Below are positions 7,101-15,373 of a stretch of DNA of 38,039 nt, in pieces; position 1 is the first letter of the stretch; every line of letters begins with the position of its first letter. The notes beneath the pieces were generated by a model, which was not told where the DNA came from, did no database searches, and worked only from the letters and a program-made list of their open reading frames with translations. This DNA is from Lysobacter sp. GTDB taxonomy: Bacteria; Pseudomonadota; Gammaproteobacteria; Xanthomonadales; Xanthomonadaceae. The stretch covers positions 1-38,039 of the forward strand of contig JAJAYW010000003.1 in the NCBI GenBank assembly GCA_026786005.1. Reading direction: 5' to 3'. The position numbers and the translations under genes are program-made.

Positions 7101-8969
7101 ATGTCTTCACGCACACGCCAGCCTGACTCACGCCGCCATTGGCACACGACCGCACGCCGGTGGTGCCGCAAGGGTGCGCTCTCGCTGTACCTGGTCTCGG
7201 TTGCTGCGGCCTGCGGTTTCCCAGAGGTCGAGAAAGCCGGCACCGTCGCACAACCCAAAGACCAGCCCTCCGCCGCTCTGCCCGATCCCGCGCTGCAAAC
7301 CGCGGCGACCCCGGGATTCGGGGCCGGCATTCCCCTCGATCTGACCTACGTGGATCGCAAGTCACCCGAATACCAACGGTTCAAGTCCTTTGTCGACAGC
7401 GCAGTCGGCGGCAGTCCGGGCTACGCCTTCGCCGCGATCGATGCGGCGCTGATGTACCGGCTCTCAAACGAACGCAAGTATTGCGACCTGGCCGTGAGCA
7501 TGGTCGAACAGCAGGTCAGCGAGGCCGAGACATCGATCGCGGGCGGCGGGCGGCCCGCCGTCTCGGGCGATTCGTATCTGGAAGTGGGGCCGCTGATTGC
7601 CGATCTCTCGCTGACGCTGGACAGCTGCGCCGAGCACGTCACTCCGGAACAGCGCCAGCGCTGGTCGGCCTATGCCGAGCAGGCGGTCTGGAACGTCTGG
7701 CATCACATCCGGGCGAACTGGGGCAACAGTCCGCATCCATGGACCGGATGGTCCACCGACAACCCCGGCAACAACTACTACTACAGCTTCCTCGAAGCCA
7801 CCATGTACTGGGCCCTGGCCAGTGGCAGCGGCACCTGGATGGCCACATTGAGGGAAGAGAAACTGCCACCGCTGCAGACCTATTTCTCGAAGTTGCCCGG
7901 TGGCGGCAGCAGCGAAGGCACCGGTTACGGCGCAGCGCACATGCGACTGTTCTCCCTGTATCGATTGTGGCGCGATGCCACCGGGGTCGACCTGGCCAAT
8001 GCCAACACGCATGTCACCGACAGCATTGCCTATTGGGTCCACGCCACGGTTCCCACGCTGGATCGCTTCGCCCCGATCGGCGATCAGTCCCGCAACTCCG
8101 TGCCCGAAATTTACGACTACCACCGCCGCGTGGTGCTCGAGGCGCGCGCACTGAGCAAGGACGCGCGCGCGCAGGAGGTCGCGTCGTGGTGGCTCGGGAA
8201 CATCTCGGTCCCGCGCATGACGGCGGGCTTCAACACGCGCCACGACCTGTTGCCTGCCGGCGACGGCGGCAAGCCACCAACCGAATTGCTTTACCACGCG
8301 CAGGGAACAGGGCATCTGTTCGCACGCACGGGATGGGATAAGGACGCGATGTGGATGGCGTTCGTGGCCGGCCCTTACAACGAAAGCCATGCCCACCAGG
8401 ACCAGGGCGCTTTCACTTTGTTCGCCAATGATTGGCTCGCCGTCACCGAGAACATCTGGAGCCACAGCGGCATACAGCAAGGTCCGGAAGTCCACAACGT
8501 CGTGCGATTCGAACGCAGCAACACCGAAGCGCGCCAGTGCCACTCGCCCGATGGCGATCGAGTGGTGCATCAGTGCGAACCGACACGTTCCAGCATGACC
8601 GTGACACCGGGCGCGGCCGGCTCGTTCTCCGCGACCGCCGATCTGACCGCCGCCTACGGCGGCAATCCCGCGGTGCGCGGATGGCAACGCCGTGTCGAAT
8701 TCGCCGACCGCCACCTGACGGTACGCGACAAGTTCGAACTGGGCGCAGGCACGCGCGCGATCTTCCAGGTCAACGTGCCGGACGAGCCCACGACTACTGG
8801 CCGCGAGGCCACGGCCGGTCGGCTTCACGTGAAAGTTCTGGAGCCGGCCGATGCAGTGCTGAGCGTGCATGACTGGCGTAAAGTCGACGGACAGGAGTTT
8901 CGCCGAGGATGGCGTATCGATGTGAGCGGCAGCGATACCGGCTACGTGGTACAGCTCGCCGAGAAGTAA
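7101..8969 (+). CDS. Heparinase II/III-like lipoprotein (probable polysaccharide lyase)
   Basis: A probable periplasmic polysaccharide lyase of 622 residues. The N-terminus has a basic stretch, a hydrophobic core and lipobox VAAAC with Cys38, so it is likely membrane-anchored. An alpha-helical toroid domain follows: DLTYVDRKSPEYQRFKS, NPGNNYYYSFLEATMYW, and SEGTGYGAAHM with candidate catalytic Tyr276. Next is the heparinase II/III-type segment NESHAHQDQGAFTLF with His430 and His432, and then a C-terminal beta-sandwich. In polysaccharide clusters such enzymes trim or degrade polymer, so the self-made polysaccharide is the likely substrate; uronic acid content is not shown. The start ATG 7101 lies nine bases after the barrel gene; the 7002 start in the track merely reads through it. 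A close paralogue follows directly. Confidence 0.85.
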   Translation: MSSRTRQPDSRRHWHTTARRWCRKGALSLYLVSVAAACGFPEVEKAGTVAQPKDQPSAALPDPALQTAATPGFGAGIPLDLTYVDRKSPEYQRFKSFVDSAVGGSPGYAFAAIDAALMYRLSNERKYCDLAVSMVEQQVSEAETSIAGGGRPAVSGDSYLEVGPLIADLSLTLDSCAEHVTPEQRQRWSAYAEQAVWNVWHHIRANWGNSPHPWTGWSTDNPGNNYYYSFLEATMYWALASGSGTWMATLREEKLPPLQTYFSKLPGGGSSEGTGYGAAHMRLFSLYRLWRDATGVDLANANTHVTDSIAYWVHATVPTLDRFAPIGDQSRNSVPEIYDYHRRVVLEARALSKDARAQEVASWWLGNISVPRMTAGFNTRHDLLPAGDGGKPPTELLYHAQGTGHLFARTGWDKDAMWMAFVAGPYNESHAHQDQGAFTLFANDWLAVTENIWSHSGIQQGPEVHNVVRFERSNTEARQCHSPDGDRVVHQCEPTRSSMTVTPGAAGSFSATADLTAAYGGNPAVRGWQRRVEFADRHLTVRDKFELGAGTRAIFQVNVPDEPTTTGREATAGRLHVKVLEPADAVLSVHDWRKVDGQEFRRGWRIDVSGSDTGYVVQLAEK

Positions 8970-9027
8970 CGCGAATATCCCCCGATTCGTGATGTACCCG
9001 CGAATATCCCCCGGTTCGTGCTGTACC
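8970..9027 (+). repeat. 29-bp tandem direct repeat between the lyase paralogues
   Basis: Two back-to-back 29-base units (8970-8998 and 8999-9027) begin CGCGAATATCCCCCG and end TGTACC. They differ at only two positions (ATTCGTGA versus GTTCGTGC). The array starts right after the stop of the first lyase and ends just before the ribosome site GAGAGGA of the second. It lies outside any reading frame, so it may be a paired protein-binding site, a translational control element, or a slippage product left by the gene duplication. Confidence 0.9.
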
Positions 9028-9043
9028 TGAGAGGACATGCGAC

Positions 9044-11490
9044 ATGTCGCCCACACCTGATCCTGCATCGCGTAGCGTCGACCGACCGCGCGTCATACGT
9101 TGGAAACTGCCCTTATTGCTGATCCTTGCGTCGACAGCAGTCGCTGTTGCCGGCAGCATCGGCTTGCTGGGAGATTCCCCGCTGGGGCTGCCTTGGTCGC
9201 GGGACGAAGCCAGCCCACTGCACTCGGCCCGCGGGGACACGGTCGCTACCGGCATATCGGCTCAACCTCCGGTTTCGCGCCCCATGCCCGGTGATATTCC
9301 GCTGGAACTGGACTATCTGGATCCCGATTCGCCAGTGTCCATGCGGCTCAAGGGTTGGCTCAACGGCGCCACCAAGGTCAGTGCGCGTCAGCTGGCCGCT
9401 CTTCCGCTCGATCTGTCGACCGCCGATCGTCGCTCGCCCGGATTCGTGCAGTTCAAGGCCTGGGTCGACAAGGCCGTCGACGGCAAGCCGGACTCTACCT
9501 TTCGGGCAGCCGATGCCGCACTGATGTCCGGGTTAACGACAGAACAAAAATACTGCGATCTGGCCGTCAGCATGCTGGGGCAGCAGATCGATGCCCAAAG
9601 CGGGGGCAGCGCTGCCGGCGCAGCCCCCGCAGGGGGAGAATCAATTACGGCTCCAGCGCCGATGCTCTCCGACTTGGCATTGACCTTGGGCACGTGCGAC
9701 CTCGACCCGAGGCAGAGGACGCAGTGGCTGGCCTACGCCAAACTGGCGATCCGGGGCGGTTCGACGGTGCACCCGCCGCAGATGCCGCCCGATATTTCGC
9801 TCCGGGGCGGCTCGACGGTGCACCCGCGGCAGATGCTGTACGACATTCCGCTGGATTTGACCTACGTAGATCGCACCTCCCCCGCGTACACGCGCTTCAA
9901 GTCGTGGGTCGACAGTGCCGTCAATGGCAGTCCGGGGTACGCGTTCGAGGCAACCGACGCCGCCATCATGTCCCGGCTCACCGACGAGCCGCAATACTGC
10001 GGCCTCGCGGTGCAGATGGTGGAACAGCAGGTCGTGGCTGCCGAAACGGCGATCGCCGCTGGCGGCCGGCCGGCCGTGGCGGCGGACTCCTACCTGGAAG
10101 TCGGCACCATGATTTCCGACGTCGCCCTGACCCTGGATACCTGCTATCGCGTCATCACAACGCAACAGGAACGGCGCTGGTTGGCCTACGCCGAGCAGGC
10201 TGTCTGGAACGTGTGGAACCATGGCTCCGCGCAATGGGGTGGCTTGTCGCATCCGTGGAGCGGCTGGTCGGTCGACAACCCCGGCAACAACTACCACTAC
10301 AGCTTCCTCGAAGCGACGATGTACAGGGCGTTTCTCAAACGCAGGGGGCAGAACTGGATCTTCTTCCTGCGCGACAAGAAAATGCCGCCGTTGCAGACCT
10401 ATTTCTCGCAGCTGCCCGGCGGCGGCAGCCGCGAGGGGACTGGTTACGGTGCCGCGTTCATGCGCCTCTTCTTCGTGTATCGCTTATGGCGCGACGCCGC
10501 GGGCATGGATCTGGCCAATGCCAATCCGCACGTCACCGACAGCATCCACTACTGGGTGCATGCGACCGTTCCCACCCTGGACCGCTTCGCGCCGATCGGC
10601 GACCAGTCACGCAATTCGGTTCCGGAATTGTTCGACTACCACCGGCGCCTGGTCCTGGAGGCACGCCAGTTGACGAACGTCGCGCGCGCGAGGGAAATCG
10701 CCTCATGGTGGCTGGGCAACATCTCGGTGCCGCGCATGACCTCGGGATTCAATTTCCGCCACGACCTGCTGCCCGCGGGAACCGGCGGCACGCCGCCGAC
10801 GGAACTGGTCTACCACGCCTCGGGCACCGGGCTGCTGTTCGCCCGCACCGGCTGGGACGACGATGCCATGTGGCTCTCCTTCATCGCCGGTCCGTACAAC
10901 GAAAGCCATGCGCACCAAGACCAGGGTTCCTTCACGCTGTTCGCGCAGGACTGGCTCGCCGTCACCGAGAACATCTGGAGCCACAGCGGCATCAGCAGGG
11001 AACGGACGTGCACAACCTGGTCCGCTTCGAGCGAAGCAATGCGAGCGCGAGCCAGTGCACATCGCCCAGCGGCGATCGCATCGTGCATCAGTGCGAGCCA
11101 TCGACTTCGAGCATGACGGTCACGCCCAACGGGCCGAACGGCGCATTTACCGCGATCGCGAACCTGACGCCCGCGTACCGCGACAACCCGGCGCTGGTCT
11201 CGTGGACCCGGCGGCTGGATTTTGCCGCGCGCAAGCTGACCGTGCGCGACGCGTTCCAGCTGGGCGCCGGCACGGCCGCGTTCTTCCAAGTCAACACGCC
11301 TGTGCAACCGGTCGTCAGCGGGCGAGTCGCGACGGCCGGGCGATTGCGGATCAACGTGCTCGAACCGTCCAATGCAACACTCTCGGTGCGCAGCTGGAAT
11401 GCCCTCGACGCGGGCGAGTTCACGACCGGTTGGCGCCTCCAGGTCGCCGGCGGCACGACCGGCTACCTGGTCGAATTCACCGAGATTTAG
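9044..11490 (+). pseudogene. Second heparinase II/III-like protein, frameshifted, with internal duplication
   Basis: A paralogue of the preceding lyase, broken by a single missing base near 10992. The frame opened at ATG 9044 (ribosome site GAGAGGA) matches the first lyase up to ENIWSHSGI and then runs 40 unrelated residues to a stop at 11116. The +1 frame resumes the match (QQGTDVHNLVRFE...) to the stop at 11490. Repaired, the protein would have 815 residues: a membrane anchor at about 25-45, a degenerate extra copy of the helical domain at about 85-235, a 17-residue tandem repeat, then the full lyase module with EGTGYGAAF, NESHAHQDQGSF and the beta-sandwich. As read, the 690-residue product keeps the toroid but loses the sandwich. 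A sequencing error or programmed frameshift is possible, since the downstream frame is intact. Confidence 0.85.
9752..9853 (+). repeat. 51-bp in-frame tandem repeat inside the second lyase
   Basis: Two adjacent 51-base units (9752-9802, 9803-9853) encode RGGSTVHPPQMPPDISL and RGGSTVHPRQMLYDIPL. The second unit leads directly into the DLTYVDRTSPAY motif that starts the full helical domain. The repeat lies exactly at the join between the degenerate extra half-domain and the complete one, so it probably marks the duplication junction. The frame is kept across both units. Confidence 0.9.
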
Positions 11491-11514
11491 CGAGGCAAGG
11501 CAGGCGAGACAAGC

Positions 11515-11563
11515 CAGGCGATCCATGGCAGGCGATCCATGGCAGGCGGCGCCTCAGCGCCGC
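11515..11563. repeat. 14-bp tandem repeat and GC hairpin between convergent genes
   Basis: CAGGCGATCCATGG occurs twice in tandem (11515-11528, 11529-11542), with a third partial copy. It is followed at once by a perfect stem-loop, GCGGCGC-CTCA-GCGCCGC (11546-11563). The hairpin overlaps the stop codon of the minus-strand GT2 gene and lies 55 bases past the stop of the plus-strand lyase. No T-tract follows on either side, so it is at best a weak bidirectional terminator or an mRNA end-protecting structure. Confidence 0.6.
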
Positions 11564-12333
11564 TTAGCCATCGCGTTGCTGGCGTAATGCAGGAAATAAC
11601 GGCAGGCGTTGAACCAGCCGAGACCCTCGATCCGGCGGTAGATGTGCCACTGCCAGCGTGCGGCCTTCAACTTGTCGGCCGACAGCGAGTCCGCACGCAC
11701 CAGGTAGAACGCTAGCGGTTCCGGATGCTCGGCGCAGACCGCCCAGCCAGCACGCCGCACCATCTGCAGCCAGAACACGTAGTCCTCGTGCCCGACACGC
11801 TGGAAACGCGCATCACCGAGGGCGCGGTCGTACATGCCGGTGAGGTTGCCGATGCGGTTGCTCTTGAGCATGTCGGCATAGCGCACCGATGCCGGTGGCC
11901 GTACGGTGGACAGCGGCCGGCCTTCTTCGTCCACGCGCTGGTAGCCCGTGTAGCTGACTTGCGCCCCCGCATCGCGCATCTTTGCGAGCTGGATCTCAAG
12001 CTTGCGCGGATGCCACCAGTCATCGCTGTCGAGGAAAGCAATGTAGTCGCCGCTGGCCGCTTGGATACCCGCATTGCGCGCCGCGGCGACGCCGCCGTTG
12101 CTCGGCAGGCGCAAGGTCACCACGCGCCGATCCGCCGCCGCCAGGCTCCCGATCAGCGGCCATGAGCCGTCCCGCGAACAGTCGTCGACCACCAGCAACT
12201 CGACGTCGGCATGCGACTGCGCCAGCACCGAACGGATGGAATTCTGCAAGGTGAGCGCAGCGTTGTAGACCGGCATCACCACGCTCACGCGGGCGCGGTG
12301 CGTCATGGCGGTGCCGGATGCGGCCGTAGTCAC
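11554..12333 (-). CDS. Family 2 glycosyltransferase
   Basis: A GT-A fold cytoplasmic glycosyltransferase expected to add one sugar to the lipid-linked repeat unit. The N-terminal nucleotide-sugar domain is clear: VSVVMPVYNAALTLQNSI, VDDCSRDGS, NGGVAAARNAG, and FLDSDD as the metal-binding DXD-like motif. The C-terminal part (YVFWLQMVRRAGW, DSLSADKLKAARW) is typical of short GT2 enzymes, and there is no membrane span. I place the start at GTG 12333, which overlaps the upstream stop as GTGA and has GGGAGGA 12 bases before it. ATG 12306 would give a tighter N-terminus (MTHRARVSVV) but has no ribosome site. It is the last gene of the eight-gene minus-strand operon. The donor and acceptor sugars cannot be told from sequence. 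Confidence 0.88.
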   Translation of the reverse strand: MTTAASGTAMTHRARVSVVMPVYNAALTLQNSIRSVLAQSHADVELLVVDDCSRDGSWPLIGSLAAADRRVVTLRLPSNGGVAAARNAGIQAASGDYIAFLDSDDWWHPRKLEIQLAKMRDAGAQVSYTGYQRVDEEGRPLSTVRPPASVRYADMLKSNRIGNLTGMYDRALGDARFQRVGHEDYVFWLQMVRRAGWAVCAEHPEPLAFYLVRADSLSADKLKAARWQWHIYRRIEGLGWFNACRYFLHYASNAMAKRR

Positions 12334-13511
12334 GATGCGGCGCGTCCTCCCGCCCACGACGAGGGCGGTGCCGGAAGGACATGGTCGCGATACTGGCCGG
12401 GGTCGCCCTCCAACCCCGCTTCAGCCGCCTTGACGATGTTGTACAGCTCGCGCGCCGTCACGTAGTGCAGCACGTGCCGCGTACCGTCGTTGTACTGGCG
12501 TTCGAGATGCGCGTGCATGGCGTCGACCGGCGCGCCCAGCAATGTGTCCATGTCGTGCTCCTGGGTGCCGTGGGTATGCACCTTGACGAACACCCACTCC
12601 GGGCGGCCCTCGACATGGACGCCGGTCCTGACCCACGCGTCCACGCGTGCAGGCGTCGGCGGACAGCTGCGTCGCACATCGGCGTTCTCGATGCGGGGCA
12701 TGACGCCCATGCGGCGCTCGCGCCAGTTCAAACCGAGTGGGCCCTGCACCAGCATCAGGTCGCCGCTGGCGGCACCGCCGACACGCACCGGCACGCCGGT
12801 GTCGTGCGACTTCGGCCGCGATGGATCGTCGGTGGCGTAGTAGATGGAGTTGATCGTTCGGGTCTGGGTGTCGCTGGGCGCCGATGGCAGCGTGAAATCG
12901 GCATAGCAGCCCAGCTCGCGCAACAGCACCAGTTCGTTGTTGATCCCGCACCAGCGTCCGTCGCCACGCGAATTGTCCAGGCTCCAGTTGCCGTGGATGA
13001 AGCCGAAGCGCAGTTCGCCCGTGACCGGATCACGCGGCAGCGCGCCGTGGCGCTCGTGCAGGACATGGCCGAAGCGCGTGATGCATTCGCGGAAGTTGGC
13101 CTCGGTGTCGTTGTCGTGGTGCAGGTGGATCTCGATTTCGCCATAGCCATCCGCGCACAGCGCCGCCAGCTTGTCGAGGTGTTCCTCGGCGTACTCTTCC
13201 TCCGGATAGAAGAAGCTGTGTTGCGGCGGCCGGCCATCCGCATCGCGGTGGCGCGACGCCATCGCGCGATAGTCGTTGCACCAGCGATCGACGCGGGCGC
13301 GTTGGACCGGCAGATCCGCGCCATGCCACATCGGCTCGAAGTGATCGACGAAGCAGAACATCACGTGCACCGGGCGATCGCTCACGCGCGGCGCCCGCCG
13401 GCGCAGGTAGCTGCCGATCCACAGCTGCATGTTGCGGGCGCGCAGCAGGCGCCACACCGCGTACGCCGTCGACAGTGCAGCCAGCAGCAGCGACAACCCG
13501 ACCCATCCCAT
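12330..13511 (-). CDS. Divergent NodB-like (polysaccharide deacetylase superfamily) membrane-anchored protein
   Basis: A protein of about 393 residues that I do not recognise by name. It starts with one hydrophobic anchor (WVGLSLLLAALSTAYAVW), then a probable periplasmic or cytoplasmic-face domain. The order VMFCFVDHFEP, SFFYPEEEY, EIEIHLHHDND, FGFIHGNWSLDN and CYADFTLPSAP resembles the NodB-fold order: an early aspartate, then a histidine cluster, then late strands. The usual FDDG and HxxxH motifs are replaced. I infer a carbohydrate-acting hydrolase-like fold; deacetylase activity is not shown. ATG 13511 is listed as start. The TTG at 13520, three codons upstream, is better spaced from AGGGGGA and may be the true start. 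The gene is translationally coupled to the following GT2 by a 4-base overlap and follows a canonical deacetylase. Confidence 0.7.
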   Translation of the reverse strand: MGWVGLSLLLAALSTAYAVWRLLRARNMQLWIGSYLRRRAPRVSDRPVHVMFCFVDHFEPMWHGADLPVQRARVDRWCNDYRAMASRHRDADGRPPQHSFFYPEEEYAEEHLDKLAALCADGYGEIEIHLHHDNDTEANFRECITRFGHVLHERHGALPRDPVTGELRFGFIHGNWSLDNSRGDGRWCGINNELVLLRELGCYADFTLPSAPSDTQTRTINSIYYATDDPSRPKSHDTGVPVRVGGAASGDLMLVQGPLGLNWRERRMGVMPRIENADVRRSCPPTPARVDAWVRTGVHVEGRPEWVFVKVHTHGTQEHDMDTLLGAPVDAMHAHLERQYNDGTRHVLHYVTARELYNIVKAAEAGLEGDPGQYRDHVLPAPPSSWAGGRAAS

Positions 13512-13556
13512 GGTACCCAATGCTTCCCCCTGCCTATACGGCGACGCGTGTTTCGA

Positions 13557-14192
13557 TCATGCCGGCGGCAACGCCTCGAACCTGAAGCCTCGCACTTTCC
13601 ATTCCGGAATCAGAGTGGCCAGCATCTGCAGCGAGATGTTGCTGTCGTCATGCATCAGGATGATGTCGTTGTCCCGCGGCGGGTGTTTCCGCGCGATCTC
13701 GATCAACTCCGGCGCTGGACGGCGGCCATAGTCGAGGCTGTCATAGGACCAGTACGCGATTGGCCTTCGCTGGCGGACGAGATGCGTCATCAACGGCAAC
13801 GGCAATACACCGCGCGGCGTACGAAAAAGATGTCTCGGCCGTTGGTCGTACGCGCCGAGCACCTGGTCGGTGCGATCGATCTGGGCCAGCTGTTCGGCCA
13901 GCGGCAGCATCTCGAACCTGGGATGGTCGTACGAGTGGTTGCCCAGCGTGTGCCCGGCCTGGACGATCCGCGCGACCACCGCACCATGCTGCTCGACCCG
14001 ATTGCCGACCAGGAAGAAGGTCGCCCTGGCATCGTGCGCCGCCAGCAGGTCGAGCAGGGGAAGCGTGTGTTCGGGATGCGGGCCGTCGTCAAAACTCAGG
14101 TACAGCGCACGCCTGCCGCCCGGACCCGAAGTGGTGACCCATGCCTGGGGCAGCAGGCGCAGCAGGTGCAGCCGTCGTGGTCTGGGGGTCAT
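13557..14192 (-). CDS. Polysaccharide deacetylase (NodB domain)
   Basis: A compact 211-residue carbohydrate esterase 4-type enzyme, expected to remove N- or O-acetyl groups. All NodB motifs are visible in order: LYLSFDDGP with D35/D36, GNHSYDHP with the metal-binding H86 and H90, FRTPRG, YWSYDSLDY, and ILMHDD near the C-terminus. No signal peptide is evident from ATG 14192, so action on cytoplasmic lipid-linked or nucleotide-sugar substrates is plausible. The track's longer ORF (to 14282) extends into the upstream gene. The ATGA overlap at 14189-14192 shows that the real start is 14192. It belongs to the tightly coupled minus-strand operon and is followed by the divergent NodB-like protein, which may act on the same substrate. 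Confidence 0.9.
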   Translation of the reverse strand: MTPRPRRLHLLRLLPQAWVTTSGPGGRRALYLSFDDGPHPEHTLPLLDLLAAHDARATFFLVGNRVEQHGAVVARIVQAGHTLGNHSYDHPRFEMLPLAEQLAQIDRTDQVLGAYDQRPRHLFRTPRGVLPLPLMTHLVRQRRPIAYWSYDSLDYGRRPAPELIEIARKHPPRDNDIILMHDDSNISLQMLATLIPEWKVRGFRFEALPPA

Positions 14193-15373
14193 GGATTGGC
14201 GCCGACCTGCGCGGTGGGTTGCCCGTAAATGCCGGCATATCGCGCCGCCATGCTCTGGAACGATCCTTCGCCGAGCACCCACTCCCGACCAGCCCGGCCC
14301 ATCGCGGCGGCGCGCTCGCGATCCCGCAACAGGGAGATCATCGCGGCCGCCAACGCCTTGGGATCCGACGCGGGCACCAGCTGCCCGCTCACGTCCTGCC
14401 GGACGATCTCCGCGTTGCCGCCGACATCGGTGGCGACGATCGGCAGGGCCACCGCGCTAGCCTCCAGCAACGCCACCGAATAACCCTCTGTCAGCGACGA
14501 CATCGCGAACAGGTCGAGCCCCCGCAACAGCACATCCACGTCGCCGCGATCACCGAAGAAATACACCGCACCGTCCACGCCCTCGGTGCGGGCTACGGTT
14601 TCCAGCTGCGCCCGAAGTGCACCGCCGCCGATCAGCAACAACGCGGTGGCCGGCAAGGCCTCGTGCACCAGCCGAAAAGCACGGATCAGGGTGGCATGAT
14701 CCTTGACCTCGTTCAGGCGACCCACGGTGCCGATCAACAACGTATCGGGCGGCACTTCCAATGTCTCGGCCAGCTGGCGCCGCGCCTGCGCCGATACCGG
14801 CAGGAATCGCTCCAGTTCGATGCCGTTCGGAATGGCGACCAATCCCAACGACGGGCACACGCCCTGTCGCTGCAACTGCAGGCGAGCCGTCTCGCACACC
14901 GCCACCGCCACGTCGGTCATGCACATGGAGCGCCGGTACAACCACTCGCGACGCCCGGCCCCGCCGCCTACGGGCATGGCATGGCGCGTGTTCACCACAC
15001 GGCCAAGCCGCAGCCCCACTGCCGCAAGCGCCGCATAGTAGTGGGCGACCGCATTGTGGCTATGAAGCACTGCGCCCGGATCTTCCCTGAGCAGGGTGCG
15101 CATGCGTGACAGCGCACGCAGGTCCAGTCCATGGCGCTTGTTGCACGCCCGCACGTCCACGCCGTCGGCGATAAGTTCGTTGGCCAGCGGCCCTGGCTCA
15201 AACAGGCAGATCACCCGGCAGCACATGCCGGCCGCGCGTTGCGCCCGGATCAAGTCGATGACGACCCGCTCCAGCCCTCCGCGATTCAGGTTCTCCACCA
15301 CATGGATCACAGTCGAACGCCCACCACTCGTGGACGGCGATGGCAGACACACGGGGACAGGATGGTTGCTCAA
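14189..15373 (-). CDS. Family 4 glycosyltransferase
   Basis: A GT-B fold retaining glycosyltransferase of 394 residues. The N-terminal acceptor domain carries VIHVVENLNRGGLERVV, the usual GGxE loop, and VLHSHNAVAHYYAAL. The C-terminal donor domain shows IPNGIELERF, GTVGRLNEVKDHATLIRAF, and SLTEGYSVALLEASAVALPIVATDVGG with the E-x7-E type motif. It resembles sugar transferases of exosortase-associated clusters. The start is a TTG at 15373: it forms a TTGA overlap with the upstream stop and has GGAG six bases before it, and no ATG lies nearby. It is downstream-coupled to the deacetylase through ATGA. The transferred sugar is unknown. Confidence 0.9.
   Translation of the reverse strand: MSNHPVPVCLPSPSTSGGRSTVIHVVENLNRGGLERVVIDLIRAQRAAGMCCRVICLFEPGPLANELIADGVDVRACNKRHGLDLRALSRMRTLLREDPGAVLHSHNAVAHYYAALAAVGLRLGRVVNTRHAMPVGGGAGRREWLYRRSMCMTDVAVAVCETARLQLQRQGVCPSLGLVAIPNGIELERFLPVSAQARRQLAETLEVPPDTLLIGTVGRLNEVKDHATLIRAFRLVHEALPATALLLIGGGALRAQLETVARTEGVDGAVYFFGDRGDVDVLLRGLDLFAMSSLTEGYSVALLEASAVALPIVATDVGGNAEIVRQDVSGQLVPASDPKALAAAMISLLRDRERAAAMGRAGREWVLGEGSFQSMAARYAGIYGQPTAQVGANP

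Noticed and set aside
8970-9027. CRISPR-like repeat
   Set aside because: Two units in direct contact with no spacer and no cas genes.
7464-9068. 534-residue minus-strand ORF opposite the first lyase
   Set aside because: Composition typical of an antisense shadow (His/Arg/Gly rich, no domain); the plus strand has clear lyase motifs.
11546-11563. Strong Rho-independent terminator between the lyase and GT2
   Set aside because: The hairpin is perfect but no T-tract follows on either strand; recorded only as a hairpin.
12381-14228. 615-residue plus-strand ORF across the NodB-like and deacetylase genes
   Set aside because: It spans two oppositely oriented genes with clear motifs; high-GC shadow.
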